DNA from: Sinohyriopsis cumingii
Lineage: Eukaryota > Mollusca > Bivalvia > Unionida > Unionidae
Assembly: GCA_028554795.2 (NCBI GenBank)
Contig: CM068825.1
Span: forward strand, 97,829,451 to 97,893,450
Length of the DNA: 64,000 bases
Direction of reading: 5' to 3'
The first letter of the stretch is position 1. Each line of letters opens with the position of its first letter. The notes below the pieces were generated by a model. That model saw only the letters and a list, made by a program, of their open reading frames with translations. It did no database searches and had not been told where the DNA came from. The translations under genes and the position numbers were made by a program. Shown piece after piece: positions 60,101-64,000 of this stretch.

Positions 60101-60282
60101 ACCGAGTGTGATACTGAACTAAGATGTTTCATGCCTTTGGAGTCAGGATAAATGCCCTCATGCAGAAAAAAAAATGACTTAAGAAGTTTACTAGTTACAC
60201 AAAATATACCTTCCCATCTACTGAGCCTTTGACCTCTGATGGAATAATACAACGAGGTCCACTTTCTCCAGCTAGACCACAT
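30031..60282 (-). CDS. ACTR10: Actin-related protein 10 (Arp11), dynactin pointed-end subunit, exons 2-13
   Basis: ACTR10 caps the pointed end of the Arp1 mini-filament in dynactin, together with p62, p25 and p27, and helps dynein bind cargo and membranes. Twelve coding exons were placed on the minus strand: 60210-60282, 58359-58438, 56788-56896, 52967-53074, 48992-49059, 43139-43218, 40688-40723, 38551-38630, 36826-36899, 30903-30984, 30458-30659 and 30031-30146. All have AG/GT borders, and their split codons join in frame to give about 368 residues. Homology to the vertebrate protein runs through the whole length: the actin-fold phosphate loop 2 ([13 protein letters not shown]), the EGIPIL strand, FEQDNEE, the adenosine-loop motif [10 protein letters not shown], and SWLGGAMFGAL. 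The first exon (start Met and phosphate loop 1) was not found; it must lie above 60282 or beyond the window. The C-terminus stops at [10 protein letters not shown], roughly 25 residues shorter than in vertebrates. Confidence 0.95.
30458..30659 (-). CDS. ACTR10: ACTR10 exon 12
   Basis: 202 bp; begins [20 protein letters not shown] and then [13 protein letters not shown], the adenosine-loop and following helix of the actin fold, and ends at SWLGG before GTACCT. Confidence 0.97.
30903..30984 (-). CDS. ACTR10: ACTR10 exon 11
   Basis: 82 bp; reads (R)[19 protein letters not shown] then LILDAILQ before GTACAT. It matches '[25 protein letters not shown]'. Confidence 0.95.
31360..32440 (-). mobile_element. 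Internally deleted hAT-type transposon fragment in ACTR10 intron 10
   Basis: Reading on the minus strand, an open frame at 32440-32057 holds a BED-type zinc-finger segment ([10 protein letters not shown] ... [20 protein letters not shown], then LTSHARGK); the second finger histidine looks lost. A second frame at 32039-31734 holds [20 protein letters not shown] followed by GFSVNK, the C-terminal hAT dimerisation region. A charged, coiled-coil-like tail follows (about 31630-31380: [20 protein letters not shown] then [17 protein letters not shown]). The catalytic middle of a hAT transposase is missing, so finger and dimerisation regions lie next to each other: an internal deletion derivative. 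Ends and target duplication were not identified. Confidence 0.65.
32470..33480. other. Intronic sequence, nothing recognised
   Basis: Part of ACTR10 intron 10. It includes a stretch around 33056-33290 that resembles, in pieces, sequence near 31020-31090 and 32460-32550, perhaps an old duplication. No gene is seen. Confidence 0.3.
33493..33660. repeat. Minisatellite, 39-bp unit, about 4 copies
   Basis: The unit is CTGTAATCTTGACACTGTTG followed by ATGCCACTGCAGACAGTGT. The length is a multiple of three, so both minus-strand frames stay open and would give a 13-residue repeat ([13 protein letters not shown]), but there is no sign of expression. Confidence 0.9.
33700..33868 (+). mobile_element. 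Second dispersed repeat family, SINE-like, with (ACA)n tail
   Basis: CCAATGTGGGTATGTGAGAA, GCCAGTAGCTTCGAGGG, GGGTTCTTCCTCCACCATCA and a tail GGTGTTAAACCCCACAACAA. A drifted partial copy lies at 50387-50490. The short (ACA)n end and the repetition suggest a SINE, but no Pol III boxes were identified with confidence. Confidence 0.5.
33870..35960. other. Intronic sequence, nothing recognised
   Basis: ACTR10 intron 10. A short internal duplication near 35655-35720 (CACTTCTCTGG.TTTTCAAA ... ACAGACAATG twice) is the only structure noticed. Confidence 0.35.
35964..36385. repeat. Minisatellite, about 31-bp unit in alternating forms
   Basis: The units share CTGGGATCAGCC and then either CAGAATACACTGTAATG or TAGCACCAATTCTACTTGAG; the two kinds alternate, giving a dimeric period of about 62 bp. 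In the last third, an extra piece (GATTGGGAATCAGTCTTTTA) is included and is itself repeated, showing a newer, longer unit. Confidence 0.85.
36826..36899 (-). CDS. ACTR10: ACTR10 exon 10
   Basis: 74 bp; reads [20 protein letters not shown] then SGEV and a split codon before GTAAGC. It matches the vertebrate 'PSPPPNVDYPLDGEKILHI' segment. Confidence 0.93.
37350..38060. repeat. Diverged tandem repeat in ACTR10 intron 9
   Basis: Phrases such as CAATCAGATGCAAGACTGCC, AAACAGATGCAAGATCACTT and CAATTAGATATAGGATCACC recur with TTAATATGC.GGGATTTTGTT-like sequence after them. Copies have drifted and vary in length. Confidence 0.55.
38551..38630 (-). CDS. ACTR10: ACTR10 exon 9
   Basis: 80 bp; reads (V)[19 protein letters not shown] then HGGDSNK before GTGAGT. 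It matches 'ARTCFVSDLKRGLKIQ' of vertebrates. Confidence 0.9.
39080..40000. repeat. Diverged tandem repeat, inverted relative to 18780-20400
   Basis: Phrases like ACTGGCACCATTTTCATTTA, AATAACAAGATTTTCAAGAT and GTCTTCTGATGAAAAC recur about every 130 bp (near 39300, 39430, 39556, 39695 and onward). Read on the minus strand they match the 'GGTCCTAAATGAAAATGG...' family of 18.8-20.4 kb. Confidence 0.6.
40688..40723 (-). CDS. ACTR10: ACTR10 exon 8 (36-bp micro-exon)
   Basis: Reads (E)[11 protein letters not shown] between TTTTATTTTACAG and GTAATT. It matches 'VPEGVLEDIK' in vertebrates. Phases fit exons 7 and 9. Confidence 0.85.
40730..43130. other. ACTR10 intron 7; unrecognised coding-like fragments
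   Basis: Two plus-strand stretches look more protein-like than the background: 41395-41673 (92 codons, ending [16 protein letters not shown]) and 41890-42266 (segments such as [20 protein letters not shown]). The second, with short upstream pieces in other frames, resembles Gag-like regions of retroelements in character only. Neither is assigned. Confidence 0.25.
43139..43218 (-). CDS. ACTR10: ACTR10 exon 7
   Basis: 80 bp; reads [20 protein letters not shown] and then PVSMVP, with split codons at both ends. This region is variable between species (the vertebrate counterpart is 'LETQLLEQCTVDTSVAKE'); the splice phases and the position support it. Confidence 0.8.
44175..44489 (-). mobile_element. 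tRNA-derived SINE, reverse orientation, nearly full length
   Basis: Begins (plus strand) GAGAGAGAGAGATTTGGTAT and TTTAACGTAGC, and ends with the complement of the head (GGGGGTTTGAACCCACAACC then CTATAACCACTAGGACACTG). The tail is a (TG/AG)-rich stretch. The B box complement is intact. Confidence 0.85.
44856..44863 (+). promoter_or_regulatory. CRE-type site TGACGTCA, with a second near-copy
   Basis: A perfect TGACGTCA palindrome sits in a duplicated block of about 60 bp upstream of the transposase; the second copy of the block carries TGACGTAA at 44920-44927. CREB/ATF-family binding is an inference from the motif. Confidence 0.4.
44937..44944 (+). promoter_or_regulatory. TATA box of the CMC-like transposase
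   Basis: TATATAAA stands about 115 bp before the ATG at 45059, directly after the second CRE-like block. It would place transcription start near 44968-44975 and give a short leader. Confidence 0.5.
45059..46744 (+). CDS. Transposase of the CMC-like element (561 aa, intact)
   Basis: A single uninterrupted frame. The N-terminus has paired cysteines (C13-x2-C16 and C57-x2-C60, with another pair C93-x2-C96), a likely zinc-binding DNA recognition part. An acidic, serine-rich linker (about 140-170) follows. The core has conserved-looking blocks: [19 protein letters not shown] (about 259-277), [20 protein letters not shown] (312-331) with CFLC at 335-338, [17 protein letters not shown] (380-396), and [20 protein letters not shown] (510-529). 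D262, D316 and E514 are my candidates for an RNase H-like DDE triad. Many animal genomes carry close relatives annotated only as uncharacterised proteins; the link to a CMC transposon here comes from the ends of the element. Base composition is richer in GC than the surrounding intron. Confidence 0.8.
   Translation: MPRKCVNTADNFCYICGEVTFANQKKSINSQVKKAYHLYFGCKVGDQDKPWAPHICCATCTTQLSQWLNCKRSSMPFAVPMVWREPSNHLNDCYFCLVPPLSGGITKRKKSRIVYPNIPSALRPVPHGEGLPFPEPPAEYSLDSSDEDKGESTCSSPGPSACSDPDFHCGASSTPHRITQEELNDLIRDLDLSKNKAELLGSRLQQWNLLEDVTITAYRKRHQQLEPFFRKESNLIFCSDIEGLMNALKITHDPQEWRLFVDSSKLSLKAVLLHNGNILPSIPVAYAVHMKETYDNLRQLLNSIEYNKYSWHLCGDLKVVALLMGLQQGYTKYMCFLCEWDSRAREMHYMRKEWTHRQNVAIGEKNIQHPALVEAQKILLPPLHIKLGLMKNFVKAIDRTLPAFRYLHEKFPRLSEAKIKEGVFVGPQIRELFKDDRFNNLLEGDAKQAWNAFRLVSTNFLGNVRAENYKELVEDMLMKYKKLGCNMSLKIHFLHSHLDFFPSNCGIVSDEHGERFHQDIATMEQRYQGKWSTTMLADYCWTLLRDAPEQLYKRQAKKSKM
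46990..48985. other. Intronic sequence with a SINE tail fragment
   Basis: ACTR10 intron 6. 46962-47035 carries tandem copies of a phrase (CATTATGAGCAATTTGTAAT then TACAAGTGAATGTATATGAC) also seen at 44115 and 44545. A SINE tail piece lies at 47657-47722. A roughly 35-bp head-like SINE piece (GATGCTCTAACCACATAGGC) lies at 48838-48870. Confidence 0.4.
47657..47722 (-). mobile_element. tRNA-derived SINE, tail-only fragment
   Basis: Only the 3' end is present (GTGTGATTTAGATTTTTAAC, GTAGCTTTAAGAATTTTTCA, ATATTGCTACAATGTCCGCA). This 5'-truncated form fits abortive reverse transcription. Confidence 0.75.
48992..49059 (-). CDS. ACTR10: ACTR10 exon 6
   Basis: 68 bp; reads [20 protein letters not shown] and then IH, with a split codon before GTACGT. 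It matches vertebrate '[23 protein letters not shown]', but the usual glycine pair (GG) is replaced by SA in SASKA. Confidence 0.9.
49070..50380. other. ACTR10 intron 5, nothing recognised
   Basis: AT-rich sequence with no recognised element. Confidence 0.35.
50387..50490 (+). mobile_element. Partial copy of the second dispersed repeat family
   Basis: GCCAATGTGGGTGCATGAGA, AAGCTGGCCACTAGCTTTCA and GGTTCATCCTCTACCAATTA align with the copy at 33700, without the (ACA)n tail. Confidence 0.5.
50838..51149 (-). mobile_element. tRNA-derived SINE, full length, reverse orientation
   Basis: The whole family structure is present, including B box complement (GGATCGAACCCACGACCTCC) and A box complement (CTCTAACCACTAGGCCACCA). 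TCTGAAATCAGAGA at 50824-50837 and TCTGAAATTAGAGA at 51150-51163 form a 14-bp target duplication with one change. Confidence 0.9.
51568..52916 (+). pseudogene. 5'-truncated LINE (jockey/CR1-like) reverse transcriptase pseudogene
   Basis: In broken frames: [27 protein letters not shown] then a stop, [20 protein letters not shown] (motif A aspartate present), and later [17 protein letters not shown] (motif C, ADD present), then the C-terminal region [20 protein letters not shown] and [20 protein letters not shown]. Stops and frameshifts at about 51715, 52023 and 52160 show it is dead. The 3' end reads AATAAAGAATTCTTATCTTA at about 52895-52914. It lies in ACTR10 intron 5, antisense to the gene, and ends about 50 bp from the exon 5 splice donor. 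Confidence 0.8.
52927..52960. repeat. Microsatellite (ATT)n beside the ACTR10 exon 5 donor
   Basis: ATT units fill nearly all the space between the LINE end and the exon 5 splice donor at 52965-52966; a growing 3' LINE tail is one possible origin. Confidence 0.85.
52967..53074 (-). CDS. ACTR10: ACTR10 exon 5
   Basis: 108 bp, phase 0 to phase 0; reads [20 protein letters not shown] and then [16 protein letters not shown], which covers the second phosphate-binding loop. The donor GTATCC is weak and is followed at once by a TAA/ATT microsatellite and a LINE end. Confidence 0.93.
53228..53395. repeat. Tandem duplication, about 88-bp unit, two copies
   Basis: ATTCTTCCTTACCACCACCA through ACAGTATATAACTA.GGGATT occurs twice with few differences. 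The plus-strand ORF at 53110-53358 is produced by it. Confidence 0.85.
54084..54172. repeat. Short tandem repeat, 29-bp unit, three copies
   Basis: The unit AACCTCATTTAACCTCACAG then TGCCCTTGG is repeated almost perfectly. Confidence 0.85.
54812..54890. repeat. Detached end of the exon-4-derived minisatellite
   Basis: About one and a half units (TGTGTCTAAATCTGCAATTA, CCTCATAATGCTTTAAGAGC, ACCCTGGCTAGTATGTC ...) stand to the left of the piggyBac element. They match the array that resumes at 56332. The last four bases are TTAA, the piggyBac target site. Confidence 0.85.
54891..56331 (+). mobile_element. Dead piggyBac element inserted at TTAA within the minisatellite
   Basis: TTAA lies on both sides (54887-54890 and 56332-56335). 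The left end CACTTAAAGTGCTA and the reverse complement of the right end CCCCTATGGTGCTA agree at 10 of 14 positions. Inside is a broken piggyBac transposase. The minisatellite reads through if the element and one TTAA are removed, so the insertion site is certain. Confidence 0.8.
55148..55860 (+). pseudogene. piggyBac transposase pseudogene
   Basis: The first 83 codons give an acidic N-terminus ([20 protein letters not shown] then [10 protein letters not shown]). A run of 12 C at 55367-55378 marks a frame change. In other frames follow [36 protein letters not shown] then a stop, [20 protein letters not shown] and [10 protein letters not shown], all typical of the piggyBac DDE_Tnp_1_7 domain up to the region of the first catalytic aspartate ([11 protein letters not shown]). 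The rest of the catalytic core is absent, replaced by unrelated-looking sequence. At least three stops or frameshifts plus the deletion make it inactive. Confidence 0.75.
56332..56840. repeat. Minisatellite built from the ACTR10 exon 4 / intron 4 border, 51-53 bp unit, about 9 copies
   Basis: Unit starts (by TAATGC) fall at 56378, 56429, 56480, 56533, 56584, 56635, 56686 and 56739; the last, TAATGT at 56792, is the true exon end. On the minus strand each unit reads CACATTTAGACACA.ACTAGC, CAGGGTACTCTTCAAGCATT and ATGAGGTAATTG, i.e. the last 46 bases of exon 4 and its splice donor. Several copies keep GAG/GTAA or AAG/GTAA, and at least one still encodes [14 protein letters not shown]. Confidence 0.92.
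56788..56896 (-). CDS. ACTR10: ACTR10 exon 4 (its 3' end is the source of a minisatellite)
   Basis: 109 bp; reads [20 protein letters not shown] and then [16 protein letters not shown], with donor GAG/GTAAAT. The last 46 bases and the donor are repeated many times in the intron just downstream (see the 51-53 bp array). Confidence 0.95.
56900..58350. other. ACTR10 intron 3
   Basis: No gene or element recognised apart from a 24-base G run. Confidence 0.4.
57828..57851 (+). repeat. Homopolymer run of 24 G
   Basis: Uninterrupted G tract on the plus strand (C tract in the ACTR10 transcript). Its true length is uncertain because such runs are hard to sequence. It could form a G-quadruplex in DNA. 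Confidence 0.9.
58359..58438 (-). CDS. ACTR10: ACTR10 exon 3
   Basis: 80 bp; reads [20 protein letters not shown] and then LFVLYF, ending two bases into a codon before GTAAGA. It matches the vertebrate 'YN.NTEELY..LKEF...LYFR' segment. Confidence 0.93.
58855..59195. repeat. Minisatellite, about 56-bp unit, about 6 copies, in ACTR10 intron 2
   Basis: The unit is CCTAAATCTCAGTCCACCAC, CTTACAATACATAAACCATC and CACTCCAAAAGATCTA. The last copies have short deletions and an inserted TTAGTGGAATTGGCTCCATT, which matches the sequence before the first copy. Confidence 0.88.
59200..60205. other. ACTR10 intron 2, nothing recognised
   Basis: No element or exon seen. The ORF at 60079-60300 is the wrong frame over exon 2. 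Confidence 0.4.
60210..60282 (-). CDS. ACTR10: ACTR10 exon 2
   Basis: 73 bp; one base completes a codon started in the missing exon 1, then [16 protein letters not shown] and on to DGK before GTATAT. This corresponds to the actin segment just after phosphate loop 1 ('KAGFAGD.APR..FPS'). Confidence 0.93.
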
Positions 60283-61720
60283 CTGAAAATAAATCATCAA
60301 ATACGGATAAACAGACGTTTATCTTGGAATGTTGTACTGGCACTAAAAGAATTATATTAAAGATTGTCTTAAAATATATTCTAATACTTTTTCAATCTCA
60401 AACAAAAAGCCTTTATAGCTGTTGCATCATTTATTTGACCCTTTCCAAACTATCCTTGAGGCAGTTTAAAAAGCAAAGAGGTCCAATATAAACATCATTT
60501 CACATATTACTTAATTGGCTGACAATAGCCATCATACGATGTGTTTGAAGACTGCAGTGGTGAGCCCACTGTGTTAATTTGCATGGGTCAATGACAAAAG
60601 TTATTATGTATTATTTTCTTAAATGAGAATGTTTAAGACATCTATATTAAACACTAGGCACAGGTTTCCAGGTTGGCCGACCATCCTTGTTTCTCACTGA
60701 TGACATTAGCACTTTTTCCCCCCATGGTTAAAAGAAAAAAAGAAACACACAAAAATCACATTAAATATATATAATAACAAAAAAAGACCTGCCTACCTAA
60801 TGTTAAAACCAGTGCAATAGAAAACACAAATTTTGTGGGAGGACCTAATTGACAAATTTGTGAACAGCAGCAAAATTTCTCTGGATTTTACTCCACATAT
60901 AAAATGCAAAACATGATTATTTCAGTTGTCAGAATAGTGTTCAACTGAAGGTGATTCAGGAAGCAATGAGCGATCAGCAAATCAAGCAAATACCAGCAAA
61001 ATTAAATTTCAGAATTGGCTGATGCAGTTTTACTTTTTGATGTGCAAAGTAGATGGGGTTGGATTTAATTCTTTGCACATACTGCAAACAGCATACTGAC
61101 GTACATCATTCCTGTGTGTATACTATCTGTCAAAATAAGAGCACCACCTGTATGTAACATATTCAATACGCTGAATTAAACATTCAGATTACAAAATTTA
61201 CCATATGTTTTCGGACTTCAACAAATAATTACTATTTTTGTCATCCGAATACATATTAAATTCTTTAATTAGGTGTCCAAAACATACAGGTGAAGATGGA
61301 TTCCCGCCCCCCAATGTCTGTAATGAAGTTACCGTTAGCTCACATGACGACGTCCTGCCATGAACTAAAACAAGTATTTTGTCTAGCACCACGGAAAGGA
61401 TAATGAATGAAAAACATGCATTACTTGCCTATTTTGTCTATTTGATACATGTCCATCCACCAAAAAACACAGCCATACATGTATTAGAGCCACGACTGTG
61501 TGGGTATTTTCCAAAAGAACCGCCATATTAGTAATCTTGCAATCCACAGTTTAACTCTCTGCTAATCAGTGATCATTAAAATCTACATTACAAATGCATG
61601 CAAGCTATATTTCTGTGTAATTAAGATATTAATACAAACTAAATAAAGAAGATTTTGGAATTATAATTCTTAAGATATTTATGACAGAAACATTTTATTA
61701 TTGAGAGTAGAAATACCAGA
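60283..61720. other. Upstream part of ACTR10 (intron 1 or promoter side), exon 1 not found
   Basis: I read the minus strand for a short exon ending in the actin 'DIG.A.TK' segment just before a GT and did not find it. An ATGGCGG on the minus strand at about 61535 opens a frame but does not read like ACTR10. Confidence 0.35.
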
Positions 61721-61729
61721 ACATGTATG

Positions 61730-61772
61730 ATGGCTAAACTTAGAGCACCAAGGATAAGAGGCTCCATATACG
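61730..61772 (+). other. Candidate first coding exon of an unknown plus-strand gene
   Basis: ATGATGGCTAAACTTAGAGC and the bases that follow give MAKLRAPRIRGSIY and a split codon before GTGAGT. The donor is excellent, and the translated piece is basic. There is no family support, and no second exon was found before the pogo element. Confidence 0.2.
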
Positions 61773-62535
61773 GTGAGTGTTGTATGCACACACAGAAAGG
61801 GTAAAATTAACAAGCAAGTTGCTATATACGAGTTGGCATGATTAATATGTTGGTATTTTTTAAAAATAAAGGTGATCTATTTGTTGTGGTTCTCTCTTCT
61901 TTTTTTCCCACCTACCCGAGGGTATCTTCAAAATCAGCAGAGCTTGCCGACTCGAAACAATCAACTGCTCAAACATTGTTTTGATGCATGTTGGAGATTT
62001 CAAGGTGTCTAGGTGTGTTCATGCTATAACTTGTGGGATTTCTTTGACAAGTGTTTTCAGAAATAAAATGCAGCCATCTGGATTTCATTAAAAAAGCACA
62101 TGATGTACCGAACATTTAGCACCTACAATCAATATTTATCGTCTACAAAGAGGTTTATTACCTCTAGAACAATAACTATGTTTAAACCTTCGTATATAAT
62201 GTCTCAGGGATAAGGGGTTTATTTTGTTGCACAATACCAATGAATTTTACAAATCCATACTGATTCTCTGATGTATTGTTTAATGATATAAAGCTGGGGT
62301 CATGGTTTCTAATCAAAGCCATAACTGTCACACCTGTTTGAAGTGGTTTCATGTGTAACAATGTCTACACTGACAACCAATCATATTTTTGTTAGCCGAA
62401 TCAAGCTATTAAAATACAAAGTATAAATAAAATAGCCACCACTATCAAAAGTTTGGATAGCTGTCATTGTGAAACATAATATTGTTAGTACTGTAATAAT
62501 TCTGATGGATAAATATATGCGAGGAGGCATTGTTT

Positions 62536-63979
62536 ATGAGGGACTCTCCCTTGCCGAAATCATCTCCAAAGAGGCCAGTAGGCCTTCCACAGAAGTGACC
62601 TCAAATTAATGATTCTGAGGATGCATCACAAAAAGAACTGCCTATGAAGAAAGCTGCTCTTGATGACGAGTCTGATTACCTTGAACCTGAGAGTGCTCCA
62701 CCCGATTCTGTACGTGGTCACTATAAACATTATACATTAAAACAAAAGCAGGATATCATTAACAATGCAAAACATCTGGGAATTAGACCTATAGCGGAAA
62801 AATTCAAGATTCCAAAATCCATGGCGAGTACCTGGATGAAAACTGACTTTTCTGCAGATCTGAACTTGAATGGACATTTGCCTAAGTGTGGACAACCCAT
62901 TTCATATGGACAAGTTATGGATAAGATAGCTCAATGCGTGCTCACTCAGTGTGACTTACAAATTCCAGTCAGTGTTGAGGGAATATGTATATATGCCAAG
63001 GAGCTTGTCTCAACAGAATTTCCGGAGAGCAAATTCCATGCCAGTCGTTCCTGGGGAAAGAGTTTCATGAAAAGACATGGGTTTGTGCTCAGAAGCAGGA
63101 TCTCTCTTGCTCAACACTTACCCAAGGGTTTGGAAGAAAAGATTGCTTCATTCCACAAGTTTGTGATGGATAGACGTGAGAAGGACAAGTTTGATGATAA
63201 GTTTATTATTAACATGGACGAGACACTGATGTACTTTGATCTTGTGCCAGGGAAAATAGTGGACAAAGAAGGAACAAAAAGCATTCTGATTCGTACAAGT
63301 GGAGCAGAGAAGAGACACATTACTGTCATTTTAGCCATTGCAGGTTATGGTAACGTATTACCCCCAAGGATTATTTTCAAGGGAAAGAGACAACTAGATC
63401 TGAAGGCACCAAAAAGAGTAGATTATCGCAGTTCGAGAGAAAGCATGGATGGATGAAATGCTAATGCTGCAATGGATTGTAGAAATGTATTTTACATTCA
63501 ACAGAAGAGAGCGATCACTATTAGTTATGAATCTGTTCCGGGCTCACATCACTGATGACGTGAAGAAACAGTTGCGGCGCGGAAATGTGTCAGCAATAAT
63601 ACCAGGAGGCTGCACATCAGAGTTGCAACCTCTTGATGTGAGCATCAATACACCTGTCAAGAGCTACCTCCACCGCAGCTGGATGGAATACATCAAAGTT
63701 GCTATGAATGCATTAAAATCATCTGATGAAAGCAGCAATGGACGGATCAAGACAGCCAGTAAACAGACTGTGTTGGACTGGGTTGTAAATGCCATGGACA
63801 CATTGAAGGAAAAGCGCACAATGATAATGAAATCTTTCAAGGTGTGCGGCGTCTGTGTCAATCTGAGCAAAAGTGAAAACGCGCTGATCAGAAATGACAA
63901 ACAATTAAACAATATGGATGATGATAGTTATATAGAATTTGAGGGCTTTTTGCCCGAGGACCTAAAAAAAGCTACTTGA
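62536..63979 (+). pseudogene. pogo/Tigger-type transposase pseudogene
   Basis: A start at 62536 gives MRDSPLPKSSPKRPVGLPQK and then a TGA at 62596; the KRPVGLP piece resembles the AT-hook-like leader of pogo proteins. From the next Met (62644) the frame runs 270 codons: a Psq-type helix-turn-helix (residues about 26-66, HYKHYTLKQKQDIINNAKHL ... STWMK), a CENP-B-type helix-turn-helix (about 100-150), and the first part of the DDE domain with D192 in NMDETLMYFD. A frameshift near 63430 moves the rest to another frame (63449-63979), which has LLVMNLFRAHITDD and SELQPLDVSIN. The second catalytic Asp (normally D before the S/N-F-R-A-H motif) is Asn at 63530-63532; the third (QPLD) is kept. Stop, frameshift and the lost Asp make it inactive. 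The right end of the element is probably outside the window. Confidence 0.85.
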
Positions 63980-64000
63980 TACTGAATAATATATTTAAAT

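Noticed and set aside
61523..61540. ATGGCGG on the minus strand as the ACTR10 start
   Set aside because: The frame (MAVLLENTHTVVALIHVW) does not lead into the actin-fold start expected before exon 2.

Overview
The window is AT-rich eukaryotic DNA with long introns, GT-AG splice sites, many microsatellites and minisatellites, and a dense load of decayed mobile elements. The tRNA-derived SINEs, DIRS-type and CR1/jockey-like retroelements, hAT, piggyBac, pogo and CMC DNA transposons, and diverged tandem repeats of about 125-135 bp are all typical of molluscs. A bivalve is the best guess, but this is inference from repeat style and one host protein; no species can be named. || One host gene is clear. 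ACTR10 (actin-related protein 10/Arp11, a subunit of the dynactin pointed-end complex) lies on the minus strand from 60282 down to its stop at 30031. I placed 12 coding exons (numbered 2-13 by comparison with the vertebrate protein). All have GT-AG borders and their phases join without a break; only the short first coding exon was not found. The twelve introns between 30147 and 60209 hold most of the mobile elements on the right half of the window. || Region by region: 1-11.5 kb is mostly non-coding, with a candidate 1.1 kb inverted-repeat element, a 49-bp minisatellite, two possible plus-strand exons, and diverged repeats, one carrying a perfect AGGTCA inverted palindrome. 11.5-16.5 kb is a ruined DIRS-like (tyrosine recombinase) retrotransposon whose 3' end is split by a SINE with a 16-bp target duplication. 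16.5-30 kb holds SINEs, minisatellites, diverged repeats and a 1.9 kb inverted-repeat element. 30-60.3 kb is ACTR10. Its introns contain a deleted hAT element (intron 10), several minisatellites, a complete-looking CMC-type DNA transposon with an uninterrupted 561-codon ORF (intron 6), a CR1/jockey-like LINE fragment (intron 5), and a dead piggyBac (intron 4). 60.3-64 kb ends in a broken pogo/Tigger-type transposase. || The two most interesting things are: (1) intron 4 of ACTR10 begins with a 51-53 bp minisatellite whose unit is the 3' end of exon 4 plus its 5' splice site, so that a series of near-copies of a real donor follows the true one, and a piggyBac has inserted at a TTAA inside that array; (2) the CMC-like element has matching termini, a TTA target duplication, a neighbouring repeat copy that shows the empty site, a TATA box, CRE-like sites and an intact ORF, so it may be recently or still active.
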